Source of the DNA: Vibrio echinoideorum
GTDB taxonomy: Bacteria; Pseudomonadota; Gammaproteobacteria; Enterobacterales; Vibrionaceae
Direction of reading: 5' to 3'
Assembly: GCF_024347455.1 (NCBI RefSeq)
Contig: NZ_AP025483.1
Span: forward strand, 2,046,001 to 2,110,000
Length of the DNA: 64,000 nt
This document shows, piece by piece, positions 25,870 through 36,039 of the stretch. Every line of letters begins with the position of its first letter. The first letter of the stretch is position 1. The position numbers were made by a program, and so were the translations under genes. The notes under the pieces are model-generated. The model had not been told where the DNA came from. It did not search any database and worked only from the letters and a program-made list of their open reading frames with translations.

Positions 25870-25936
25870 GTCTTTGTCCAATACCGAGTTAGTATCCGTT
25901 TCCTGATCTAACAAAAAAGCCGCGAAGTGCTGCGCT
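25870..25936 (-). pseudogene. Remnant of the pheT 3' end and its downstream region
   Basis: CGCGAAGTGCTGCGC (25921-25935) equals the last codons of pheT at 28913-28927 except at the edges. The flanking bases (TGTCCAAT...GAGTTAGTATCC...CTGATC.AAC) match the region after the pheT terminator (28813-28860). The terminator hairpin itself is missing here. Same orientation as pheT, so it forms a direct repeat around the segment 25936-28813. Confidence 0.75.
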
Positions 25937-26088
25937 GTATCCCCGCTCCCACTTTTGCCATACGCAATTTGCTCACCATCGTGAGATATCGCAATACCGT
26001 ACTTAACCGTTGAGTCATGAGCCGTGGCATTCATGCTACCAAGCATCATGAATACCAAGAGTGTGATGTTTAGAATTAAACGTTTCAT
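25936..26088 (-). pseudogene. 5' fragment of the alpha/beta-hydrolase gene fused to a pheT tail
   Basis: The first 51 codons are nearly identical to the full hydrolase at 15837-16709 (signal peptide plus HDGEQIAYGKSGSG). The frame then runs into the pheT-tail remnant and stops at 25846 after 80 codons. The upstream 90 bases (26089-26181), including the promoter, also match the intact copy. No catalytic residue is left, so it could at most give an exported 80-residue peptide. Confidence 0.85.
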
Positions 26089-26452
26089 AGTATCTATCTA
26101 CTTACTTTAGAGGGAACACAGAACGCCCCCCTCTTAATCAATATAGCCACTATAAAGTGTGAAGTTGTAGACGGGTCAAGTGTTATAGAATTGATATTTA
26201 AGAGCGTAGCAATACTGTGTTAACTAGCTCGTTTCTACCCAAACCTGAGTCACTAACGACGTCAGAGCCAATAGGTTTACCAGAATAGCTCTTGGTGGAT
26301 CTAATAATCTACAAAGCCTAGTCAAATGGTTGTGGGAGGTCTCATAGTGCAACTTGATGGTATGCAAGTTGATTAAATTATTGATAATATGCACATGTTA
26401 TGTAGAAGCTCTTAAATGACGCTCTAACTGTAATCCCTTTGCTGAGTGAATA

Positions 26453-28479
26453 ATGAAAAAAATCGATCTTCACATGCACACGGTTCCAACTCAATCGGAT
26501 GCTCCTTTCGAGTACTCTCTAGAAACGCTAAAGAAGTATGTTGAAATTGCTGAGTTGGACTGTATTGCTATTACAAATCACAACGTTTTTGATCTAAACC
26601 AATTCAAGAAAATAACTAATGAATTGAACATTGATGTATTGCCAGGTGTTGAAGTTGATTTAGGGTGTGGTCATATATTGGTAATATCTAATCCAATATA
26701 TTTAGACGAATTCTCAATAAAGTGTCAGAAGTTAACCAACTTAATAACATACCCTCACCCTAGTGTGACATTGGAGCAGTTTAAACAGATTTTTGTCGAT
26801 TTAGACCAGTACATTCTGATTCCACATTATGATAAAACGCCCAAAATTCATGCCACTGTGATTGATGACTTGAAGCAATACATCACAGCAGGTGAAGTCC
26901 AGAGTGCCAAAAAATTCATACAAACCTATAGAGAGGAAGAATCTCTTGTCCCTGTTCTCTTTAGTGATCTCAGAATAGCTTCAGGTGTAACTTCATTCCC
27001 TTCTAAACAAACATTTTTGAATATAAGTGATTGTAGTTTCAGAAGTATTAGCTTGGGACTCAAGCAAAAAGAGCATGTAAGTTTAACAAGAGAAGAAGGC
27101 AACGACTTTTTCGAAGTCATGAACTCTGGAGTTAAACTTTCTACAGGTTTAAATGTTATTTTTGGTAAGCGATCATCAGGTAAATCTCACACTTTAAACT
27201 TGATAAATGAAAACTCTGGTGAAGATGAAGTTAAGTATATTAAACAGTTTGAATTATTAGAAAGTGATGAGGAACGAGATAAAAAAGACTTTGACGAGCA
27301 TGTTAGTAAAAATAAGAGCGATGTTACTGAAAAATACTTAAGCTTATTTAAATCTGTTGTAGATGACATTCAAGAGGTGGATTTTAGAAGTGAAGACCAT
27401 CAAATTGAAAAGTATGTTAGCTCGTTGTTGGAAAATGCTAACAATCAAATGAGAAAAGATACTTACTCTAAAGCTGCCTTATTTTCTGATACACTATTTA
27501 AATTAAAGGACACTAAAGTACTTAAAGATCTAATTCACTCTACAGAGATGTTAATAGACAACGAAGAATATAGAGAAGTAATTACAAATAATGTTGACAG
27601 AGAAAACTTAGTTTCTTTACATTCTGATTTAATTCATAAATTCAGACAGGAAGAGTTAGACAAAAGAATCAAACAAACTACAAATGAAATAGTCTCTAAA
27701 ATAAAATCAGAATTGAGTTTAAAGACATCTTTGAGCCTAGTGGAAGAAATTGATTTAAAAGAAATATCACTTAATAGAGTAAAGTTAAATAAATTTAGAA
27801 CGTTAGTTGATTTAGTGAAAACGTATAGACAGAAAAGAACTATATGGTTATCAGGTCGTTGCTGAAAGAAATAAATTCAACTCGGTCTCTGAGCTTCAAA
27901 AAGTAATTAGGAAAAGATTACGTCTTGCGCCATCGTTTTATAATTACGAAGATCCAATATCCTACATGAGCAAACTCAAGGATGCGGGTGTGGAAAGTGC
28001 TGATATTTACAAATTATTCTCAAATGTTACGTATAGAATACTTAACAAATATGGTGATAGTGTTTCTGGCGGAGAACGTTCTGAATATCGACTCTTAAAA
28101 AAACTTCATGATGCTAAATATTATGATGTTCTGTTAATTGATGAACCAGAATCTTCATTTGATAATACGTTTTTATATGAAAGTGTTAATTCAATTATTA
28201 AAGATTTGTCCAAGCAAATGCCTGTTGTATTAGTAACACATAACAGTACAGTTGGAAGTTCAATTATTCCAAATCAAATACTGTATGCCATGAAGAGCTT
28301 TGTTGATGACAAGTTAGTGTATGATGTTTATTTTGGTCGACCTACTGCCTACTGATAAATTCTTGTACACAAAGTGTGGTAAGGGAATTGAAAATTACAC
28401 TGTTCAGATTAATTCTTTAGAAGCTGGCGTAAAGCCATATGAAAAGCGAAATTTAGATTATGAAAATATTAAAAGTTGA
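26453..28479 (+). pseudogene. PHP-domain/ABC-type ATPase fusion gene, two frameshifts
   Basis: Three consecutive frames form one protein of about 675 residues. Residues 1-180 are a PHP metallo-hydrolase domain: DLHMHT (His7, His9), ITNHN, GVEVD, PHYD, FSDLR. Walker A is FGKRSSGKS (about 237-245). A helical coiled-coil region follows, and then in the second frame come the signature SVSGGERSEYR, Walker B VLLIDEPESS and the H-loop VTHNS. Frame 1 stops at 27865; one extra A in the run at about 27835-27838 explains the shift. Frame 2 (to 28355) stops after a tandem CCTACTG duplication (28341-28354). Frame 3 ends at 28479. Such PHP-SMC-like ATPases (TrlF-like) occur in defence islands; role here is inferred. 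Sequencing error cannot be excluded. Confidence 0.75.
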
Positions 28480-28750
28480 AACTAATGGTATTCCAATGTT
28501 CATATCAATCGATTCTGATTGGAAGATTATTGATTTAATTAACAAAGATGATATTTCAAATTTACTAAATCTATGTATAGATAATAACGTTGTGCTAGAC
28601 GAATATGATGAGTCAACCATTAAAAACCCAGCGCATAAGATTATATATAGCAACATATATAACAAATTCAAAGAGTTTATTGATGATAAGGCTGGGTTTA
28701 AAGATCAAGTAAGTACTTTATATAAAGAAGCATTAGAAAAGTACAAATGA
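28460..28750 (+). CDS. Small companion of the PHP-ATPase, 96 residues
   Basis: No family recognised. An acidic, mostly helical soluble protein (begins MKILKVETNGIPMFISIDSDWKII, ends TLYKEALEKYK). Its ATG lies 20 bases inside the end of the reconstructed PHP-ATPase gene in another frame, so the pair would be translationally coupled. That overlap also supports the third frame being the true C-terminus of the ATPase. Same AT-rich composition as the ATPase gene. Intact in this copy although its partner is broken. Confidence 0.65.
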   Translation: MKILKVETNGIPMFISIDSDWKIIDLINKDDISNLLNLCIDNNVVLDEYDESTIKNPAHKIIYSNIYNKFKEFIDDKAGFKDQVSTLYKEALEKYK

Positions 28751-28856
28751 TTTAATATTTTTCAAAAAGTACGGGAAAATGTTACTAATTTGACAAAATT
28801 ACTAAAACGATCCTGTCCAATTCTAAGTTAGCATCCGATTACTGATCCAACCAAAC

Positions 28857-28891
28857 AAAAAGGCCTCGCAATGCGAGGCCTTTGATTTTTC
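28857..28891 (-). terminator. Rho-independent terminator of pheST
   Basis: AAAGGCCTCGCA/TGCGAGGCCTTT-type stem (28859-28884) with T-run on the minus strand, 17 bases after the pheT stop codon. It is nearly the same stem as at 1411-1443. Confidence 0.85.
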
Positions 28892-28907
28892 TATCTATCA
28901 GAAGAGA

Positions 28908-31295
28908 TTAGTCGCGAAGTGCTGCGCCGAATTTCTCTGAGATTGAAGCTACGATAGCATCTACTGAACCAGCGATGTCTGCATCTTCAAGTGTGCGCTC
29001 TACTGACTGTAGGCTAAGTGCGATTGCTAGGCTCTTCTTACCTTCTTCAACGCCTTGACCAACGTATACGTCGAACAGTTTAGCGCCTGTTAGGAATTCG
29101 CCACCAGCAGCGATACACGCTTCTACGATGTCGCCAGAAGCAACGGCTTCGTCAACAACAACCGCGATATCACGACGGTTTGCAGGGAACTTAGATACGG
29201 CTACTGCTTCTGGAAGCACGCGAGTGTTGATAGCTGCCCATTCGATTTCGAATACGATAGTGCGGCCGTTAAGACCAAACTTACGCTCTAGTTCTGGGTG
29301 AACAGTACCAATGATACCCACTTCTTTGCCGTCTACTACGATAGCCGCAGTTTGACCTGGGTGAAGTGCTGGGTGCTTCGCTGCTTTGAAGCTGTATGCG
29401 ATTTCGTTTGCAGAAAGCTCAAGAACGGCTTCTAGGTCACCTTTAAGATCGAAGAAATCTACAGTGTTAGTTGCAATGTCCCAGTGCTCTTCGCCACGAG
29501 TACCAGAGATAACGCCCGCAAGCATCATTTCTTGGCGCATGCCGTTTTCAGCAGTTGCTTCAGGGATGAAACGTAGGCCAGATTCGAATAGACGAACGCG
29601 AGACTGTTGACGCTTCTGGTTGTGAACAACTGTGTTTAGAAGACCTTGGATTAGGCCAAGACGCATTGCTGACATGTCCGCAGAGATTGGGAATGGCAGG
29701 ATTAGCGGCTCAACACCAGGTACAACAAGTTTTTGCTGTTCTGGTTCTACGAAGCTGTATGTGATTGCTTCGTGGTAGCCACGGTCTACAAGAAGGTCAC
29801 GAACGCGCTTAAGCGGTTGGTTAGCTTCTTTGTGGTCATTCATTTTAAGTGCCGCTTTAGGCGCTTGGTTTGGAATGTTATCGTAACCGTAGATACGACC
29901 TACTTCTTCAATTAGGTCTTGCTCGATTGCGATATCGAAACGCCAAGATGGAGACGTTGCCGTCCAGCCTTCGTCTGTAGTCTCTACTTCACAACCTAGG
30001 CGAGTAAGAATTTCCACTACGTCTGTAGATGGAATTTCGTGACCTAGTAGGCTGTCTAGCTTAGCGCGACGTAGAGCAACTACGTTTGCTTTAGGAAGAT
30101 CAGCTTCAGATTCGCTGCCGTTTACTGGCGCAACTTCACCACCACAGATTTCAACTAGAAGCTGTGTTGCACGCTCCATTGCTGCTGCTTGAAGTGTTGA
30201 ATCAACACCACGTTCGAAACGTAGAGAAGAATCAGTGTGAAGACCGTAAGCACGAGCGCGACCGCGGATGTGATCCGGTGCGAAGAATGCAGCTTCAAGA
30301 AGTACGTCTGTTGTTTCAGTCGTAACACCTGAATCTTGACCGCCAAAGATACCAGCGATTGCTAGTGCTTTGTTTTGGTCAGCGATAACAAGTGTGTTGC
30401 TGTTTAGTTCAGCTTCGTTGCCATCTAGAAGTGTTAGCTTTTCGCCCTGCTCTGCTAGACGAACCACGATACCGCCTTCGATCTTAGCAAGATCAAATGC
30501 GTGCATTGGTTGGCCTTGCTCTAGCATCACGTAGTTTGTGATGTCTACAACTGGGTCGATTGAACGGATACCACAACGGCGCAGTTTTTCTTGCATCCAG
30601 ATTGGAGATTCCGCTTTCACGTTTACGTTCTTAACTACACGGCCAAGGTAACGTGGACAAGCATCCGTTGCTTTGATTTCAACAGATACTGTGTCTTCAA
30701 TGCTTGTTGCAACAGCTTCAACTGTTGGCTCTGTAACGTCTGCGCGGTTTAGTACGCCAACTTCACGAGCAAGGCCACGGATGCTGAAGCAGTCTGCGCG
30801 GTTTGCTGTTAGGTCTACGTCGATAGTTACGTCGTTAAGCTCTAGAAGCTCACGTACGTCCATACCTAGCGTTGTGCCTTCTGGCAGCTCAAGGATGCCG
30901 TCAGACTCTACGTCGATACCTAGCTCAGAGAAAGAACAAAGCATGCCGTGCGATGGAACGCCACGTAGTTTTGCTTTCTTGATTTTGAAGTCACCAGGAA
31001 GTACTGCGCCAACTGTTGCTACTGCTACAGTTAGGCCAAGACGACAGTTAGATGCACCACATACGATGTCTAAAAGTTCTTCTTCACCAATGTCGATCTT
31101 TGTAACTTGTAGTTTGTCTGCGTCAGGGTGCTGACCGCACTCGACCACTTTACCTACTTTAACGCCGGTGAAAACACCCGCAACAGGTTCTACATCGTCA
31201 ACTTCCAAACCAGCCATAGTGATTTGGTGAGCTAGCTCTTCGCTGTTAATTGCAGGTTTAACCCACTCGCGTAGCCAAGATTCACTGAATTTCAT
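28908..31295 (-). CDS. pheT: Phenylalanyl-tRNA synthetase beta subunit
   Basis: A 795-residue PheRS beta chain, the usual length for gamma-proteobacteria. The N-terminal tRNA-binding (EMAP-like) domain is at 40-150 ([30 protein letters not shown]), followed by B3/B4 editing domain ([29 protein letters not shown]), B5 domain near 400-475, the catalytic-like core ([20 protein letters not shown]) and a C-terminal anticodon-binding FDX-ACB domain ([17 protein letters not shown]). The alpha2-beta2 enzyme charges tRNA-Phe in the cytoplasm. It lies 18 bases after pheS and is followed by a terminator. A partial copy of its 3' end lies at 25870-25936. Confidence 0.98.
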   Translation of the reverse strand: MKFSESWLREWVKPAINSEELAHQITMAGLEVDDVEPVAGVFTGVKVGKVVECGQHPDADKLQVTKIDIGEEELLDIVCGASNCRLGLTVAVATVGAVLPGDFKIKKAKLRGVPSHGMLCSFSELGIDVESDGILELPEGTTLGMDVRELLELNDVTIDVDLTANRADCFSIRGLAREVGVLNRADVTEPTVEAVATSIEDTVSVEIKATDACPRYLGRVVKNVNVKAESPIWMQEKLRRCGIRSIDPVVDITNYVMLEQGQPMHAFDLAKIEGGIVVRLAEQGEKLTLLDGNEAELNSNTLVIADQNKALAIAGIFGGQDSGVTTETTDVLLEAAFFAPDHIRGRARAYGLHTDSSLRFERGVDSTLQAAAMERATQLLVEICGGEVAPVNGSESEADLPKANVVALRRAKLDSLLGHEIPSTDVVEILTRLGCEVETTDEGWTATSPSWRFDIAIEQDLIEEVGRIYGYDNIPNQAPKAALKMNDHKEANQPLKRVRDLLVDRGYHEAITYSFVEPEQQKLVVPGVEPLILPFPISADMSAMRLGLIQGLLNTVVHNQKRQQSRVRLFESGLRFIPEATAENGMRQEMMLAGVISGTRGEEHWDIATNTVDFFDLKGDLEAVLELSANEIAYSFKAAKHPALHPGQTAAIVVDGKEVGIIGTVHPELERKFGLNGRTIVFEIEWAAINTRVLPEAVAVSKFPANRRDIAVVVDEAVASGDIVEACIAAGGEFLTGAKLFDVYVGQGVEEGKKSLAIALSLQSVERTLEDADIAGSVDAIVASISEKFGAALRD

Positions 31296-31313
31296 AGTTT
31301 TGACTGCCCCGGA

Positions 31314-32399
<1,086 letters not shown>

Positions 32400-32465
32400 C
32401 TAAAAGAGCAAGTTATTGACTAAAAACACGGCAAATTTAACAGGATATTAATGAGGAATAGGAAG

Positions 32466-32500
32466 AAGTGGAACAAATACCGGTTCCACTTGTTTATTTT
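32466..32500. terminator. Hairpin between the GGDEF gene and pheS
   Basis: AAGTGGAAC (32466-32474) pairs with GTTCCACTT (32483-32491). T-rich sequence follows on the plus strand; on the minus strand it lies about 95 bases after the GGDEF gene and probably ends that transcript. Confidence 0.55.
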
Positions 32501-32584
32501 AAAGTGAGTCGCGCTCAAAGACTAAAGCGAGCGGTGTTCTAGATCTGAAGTGAACGGTACTCTCGATCTCGAGTGAACCGAGCT

Positions 32585-33694
32585 CTAAATCTGAATCGAA
32601 CAAACGCTATTTTTGCCTGCGTTTTTCGCTAAATAAACGGACTCATCGGCGGCTTTAACCAACTCATTCATGGACCCGAATTCTTGGGTTATTTCAGCTA
32701 CACCGACACTAATACTGCCAATCCAAACTTGATTACTGGTTTCAACCTCTAATTCAGACACTTTCTGTCGAGTCGTTTCCGCAATGTGCATACCGCCTTT
32801 AAGATCAGTATCTGGGCAAATAACCAAGAACTCATCGCCCCCTAATCGACACACAATATCGTCATTGCGAAACGCATTTTTCAGTTCACGCGCGAGGGTT
32901 TGTAACACCAAGTCACCTGCATCGTGGCCACTAGTGTCGTTAATGCGCTTGAAGTGGTCGGCATCAATCATAATGCACACTAAAGGCATGCCAAGTTCTT
33001 TGGAGTCTTGCCAATGTACCGCTAACTGTTTAAAAGCACTGCGACGGTTGGGTAATTTAGTGAGTGAATCTGTTAACGACAGTTCTTCAAGTTTCTTGTT
33101 CGCTTGTTTTAACTCTGCCGTACGTTCCTCGACTTTTTCTTCGAGTAACTGGTTGAAGCGTAACAACTGTTTGTTGCGCTCAGAGACTTGTTCAAATAAG
33201 CCGTTAAGAGCCGCGAGTAAAGGGATGGTTGAAGAGTCTTTCTGCTTTTTTTCTGCTTCAAACGCTTGTTGAGGTGTTGCTCCCTTTTCTATCGCGGCCA
33301 CTTGTCGAGCCATGTTTTGGTCGATACCGAGGATGTGGTATGCAAGCCAATGGATGAGGAAATCAAGTAACTGCCGTGCTGACGACTGATCTTCTTCCAA
33401 GATGAATGCTTGCATGCTGTAGATATCTCGCATAAACATGCGATGAACTTTGATGTGTTCTTCAATGTGTAAATCGTATACACCGCAATCTCTCATTAAA
33501 GATTCTTCTTCTTTAAAATGAAATTCGGCATAGCGTGTGAGATCGAGTAAAGCGACGCTCATGTCGTCTATAGAGATAGTATTCTCTGACAACAGGTTTC
33601 CGTAGTGGTTGATAAAACCAACAAGGTATTGATGTTGTTCGTCTACGACACCAATGCCTGTTTCAAAGTTATTATCCCAATTGAATGAATTCAT
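32585..33694 (-). CDS. Bacteriohemerythrin-GGDEF protein (diguanylate cyclase)
   Basis: A 369-residue protein. Residues 1-130 form a bacteriohemerythrin O2/iron-sensing domain (NFETGIGVVDEQHQYLV, EFHFKEEESLMRDC, HIEEHIKVHRMF, HWLAYHILGIDQNMA), whose His and Glu/Asp residues can hold a di-iron site. A coiled coil (about 165-200) joins it to a GGDEF domain with SLTDSLTKLPNRR and the active loop RLGGDEF, so it should make cyclic di-GMP. An RxxD inhibitory site is not evident. ATG at 33694 has AAGGG upstream; a longer in-frame start at 33736 lacks support. Probably couples oxygen or redox state to c-di-GMP. Confidence 0.9.
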   Translation of the reverse strand: MNSFNWDNNFETGIGVVDEQHQYLVGFINHYGNLLSENTISIDDMSVALLDLTRYAEFHFKEEESLMRDCGVYDLHIEEHIKVHRMFMRDIYSMQAFILEEDQSSARQLLDFLIHWLAYHILGIDQNMARQVAAIEKGATPQQAFEAEKKQKDSSTIPLLAALNGLFEQVSERNKQLLRFNQLLEEKVEERTAELKQANKKLEELSLTDSLTKLPNRRSAFKQLAVHWQDSKELGMPLVCIMIDADHFKRINDTSGHDAGDLVLQTLARELKNAFRNDDIVCRLGGDEFLVICPDTDLKGGMHIAETTRQKVSELEVETSNQVWIGSISVGVAEITQEFGSMNELVKAADESVYLAKNAGKNSVCSIQI

Positions 33695-33931
33695 ATATCC
33701 CTTAGGGCCGATACCACCAGCACATTTCGCATGCATATTCGGAGGTTATAGATGCTCGAAAAATATAACCATTTTACCTGTGGGACTATTCGATTGTTTG
33801 ATCCATTTTATAAAAATACGACTTTGAACATTCTAAATATGGCTCATCTTAAATTTGAGACGTTCCCTTTAACAAGAACGCCTCACGAAACCAACATTAA
33901 CTTGTTGGAAATACCTAACTTTTTGTAAAGA

Positions 33932-35164
33932 CTAAAAATAATATTCCAACGCCAGTTCAACAAAATCATCCTTCCGCGCGAAGAACAACAAGTCTTCTGG
34001 GGTTTCGTTCTCAAACAACCACGCGTTTAATCGCCACTTGAGGTTGTTGTTAATACGGCTAGATGCTTCGAGCTTTGCACTGTAGACATCGCTGTTATCT
34101 AAGTCTTGAGTGATGCCCGTTAACACCTCGGTCCCGTCTTCATCGTTCAAGGCGAAGCGCGCTCCAAGAAACACATCGTTTTGACCGACACTTTGGGCAT
34201 TGTTGCCTCGGCTGTCGTACAGGTATTCAGCAATAAAGCCAATATCCCAATACGACTCTAGCGCGCCAACCCATGTGTATTCAAAGCCTGTCGCGACACC
34301 TGTGTGGTTGTCGTAGCTGTCACGATAAATGCTTTCAAGCTTCCATAACCAGTCGCCCATAATGCCTTGCACATCGAGCCCGAAGTGCTGCATTTGCGCG
34401 TAATACGGCTTGAGTTCATTGCCTTCTACACGGTAATAAGGGTCGCGATTGGTGCCGCCTAAGTAGCTTAAACCGACATCCCAATCGCCGTACATTTGGC
34501 TATAACGCAGTGCTACATCAACGTGCTTTTCTTCTCTCGATGATTCGTAAAGCGCATCGTCTGAAACGGGTACGGGCGTTCTTAACCGACCGTCTTCCCC
34601 TGCAAAGGTACGTTCACGAAAATACGGCAGTAACATAGCATCGATGGTTCCCCAGTCTTTGATGGACGTAAAGTGCACCATAGGCTGACCCAATTTCGAT
34701 TCGCCATCGACCGATTCAATCGCATCGGTTTGGTTTACTACGTCCACTAAATGCGCTGATTCAGTCACACCCCAGAATACCTTGCCAACACCTGCGCGCA
34801 GTTCGTAATCGTCCCAATAATTGAGATATAGAGCTTCACGAACATCGCCATGAGTTCGCTCATCGTCTTCGCTGTCTAGGCGATAAAACGGCGTGAAGGT
34901 AAAGCTGCCATTGCCCTCTTGTTGCTCCCAGTAAAACTCCGGTTGCAACACCAGTGAGCTTTGCCCTTTATCCTGCCCTTGTAAGCCGTCACTGAAGAAC
35001 TGCCTGTGTTCAAGGTTAACCTGCCCTGCTAGCTGTGGGGTGACCTGTTCTACGAACTCAGAGCTAAAACCTGCCGCCACACATGGCAACGACACCTGCA
35101 TTAGCCCAACGGTCGCCGCCAAGGTTAAGGATAACTGCGTTCCTGTTAACACAATCCTTTTCAT
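33932..35164 (-). CDS. Outer-membrane beta-barrel protein of an RND/LolA-like cluster
   Basis: A 410-residue protein with a signal peptide (about 1-31) and a C-terminal aromatic ending EYYF typical of outer-membrane barrels. The body alternates short amphipathic strands (LVLQPEFYWEQQEGNGSFTFTPFYRLD, YELRAGVGKVFWGVTESAHLVDVVNQ, EYTWVGALESYWDIGFIAEYLYD). The FWG.TES...DVVNQ segment recalls DUF1302-type barrels. It is 9 bases after the LolA-like gene and follows the RND gene, so the three likely make one trans-envelope route, probably for a lipid. Substrate unknown. Confidence 0.8.
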   Translation of the reverse strand: MKRIVLTGTQLSLTLAATVGLMQVSLPCVAAGFSSEFVEQVTPQLAGQVNLEHRQFFSDGLQGQDKGQSSLVLQPEFYWEQQEGNGSFTFTPFYRLDSEDDERTHGDVREALYLNYWDDYELRAGVGKVFWGVTESAHLVDVVNQTDAIESVDGESKLGQPMVHFTSIKDWGTIDAMLLPYFRERTFAGEDGRLRTPVPVSDDALYESSREEKHVDVALRYSQMYGDWDVGLSYLGGTNRDPYYRVEGNELKPYYAQMQHFGLDVQGIMGDWLWKLESIYRDSYDNHTGVATGFEYTWVGALESYWDIGFIAEYLYDSRGNNAQSVGQNDVFLGARFALNDEDGTEVLTGITQDLDNSDVYSAKLEASSRINNNLKWRLNAWLFENETPEDLLFFARKDDFVELALEYYF

Positions 35165-35173
35165 ATTCTTGCC

Positions 35174-35995
35174 TTACTTTGCACGTTTAAGTGTGTTTTT
35201 TTGAAAATCCTTGTCCTTAAGACCGGTCTGGAACGCTAAATCTGTCGTGGTTAATACCGTACTCTTGCCTGTTTGGTGGTTTTGCATCGACATGGTGTGT
35301 GCGCGCCAGTATTGGTTTAGGTATTGTTTGTAGTCTTCGAACGACAGGGTTTTTAGCAATGCGCCTTTACGGTCGTAAAATTCCACCTGAACGGGGCGGT
35401 AATATTGTTGGTCTAACCATACTTTCTGCATGGTGTAGCCAGAGTTTTTGTCGGTCGGAACTTGCTCTAAGACAAAGGTATCCACGCCTTGGATTTTGGC
35501 GTCTTCAATGTAGTTGAAGGTGTACTTTCCTAGCTCGAACGAGCTCAAGTCTTCGTAAGCAAATTCACTGCCCATAAACGGGCCCGATTTGTTACGCGAA
35601 GAGATGCGTTTTACACGTTTCAACGCAGGCAAGTACAGCCATTGGTCATCCGATTTAGAGATGTGCGAATGGTTTAAGAAAGCCGTGCCTTTTACGTCGC
35701 GAGGCTCATCAAAGATGGTCAGCCCTTTGTCACCATCATCATCTACTTCTAATGACTTCAATCGCATTAGACGCGAGCTGCTTTCGCCTTGTTTGTTGCG
35801 AAGTAGCATTTCCATGGTCGCAACTGAATCGCCCCACCCCATATCGACGGCTTTTCGTTGCTCGGCAATTTCTAAGCCTTTCGCAGGGTCTGCTAACACT
35901 GGGAAAGCCGCGAATGCGCCGATTGTTAACGTGCCGACGGTTAATGAGCTGACGGAAAGTAATGTGGTAACGAATGATTGTTTAACGCTTTTCAT
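35174..35995 (-). CDS. LolA-like outer-membrane lipoprotein-sorting family protein
   Basis: A 273-residue periplasmic protein with a signal peptide (about 1-36, VLADP). The rest fits the LolA-like 'outer membrane lipoprotein-sorting' family (DUF1329/DUF4292 neighbours): ATMEMLLRNKQGESSSRLMRLKSL, WLYLPALKRVKRISSRNKSGPFMGSEFAYEDLSSF, and YTMQKVWLDQQYYRPVQVEFYDRKG. LolA-like folds carry lipids or lipoproteins in a half-barrel. It lies between an RND transporter and an outer-membrane barrel on one transcript, so it may shuttle the cargo across the periplasm. Confidence 0.85.
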   Translation of the reverse strand: MKSVKQSFVTTLLSVSSLTVGTLTIGAFAAFPVLADPAKGLEIAEQRKAVDMGWGDSVATMEMLLRNKQGESSSRLMRLKSLEVDDDGDKGLTIFDEPRDVKGTAFLNHSHISKSDDQWLYLPALKRVKRISSRNKSGPFMGSEFAYEDLSSFELGKYTFNYIEDAKIQGVDTFVLEQVPTDKNSGYTMQKVWLDQQYYRPVQVEFYDRKGALLKTLSFEDYKQYLNQYWRAHTMSMQNHQTGKSTVLTTTDLAFQTGLKDKDFQKNTLKRAK

Positions 35996-36039
35996 AAATT
36001 TCTCCTTGAGTCAGCCCACCGCAGCAGGCTGACGATTCC

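Noticed and set aside
30673..31134. Long plus-strand frame of 153 codons
   Set aside because: Antisense shadow of pheT with Ser/Thr/Arg-rich composition typical of such shadows.
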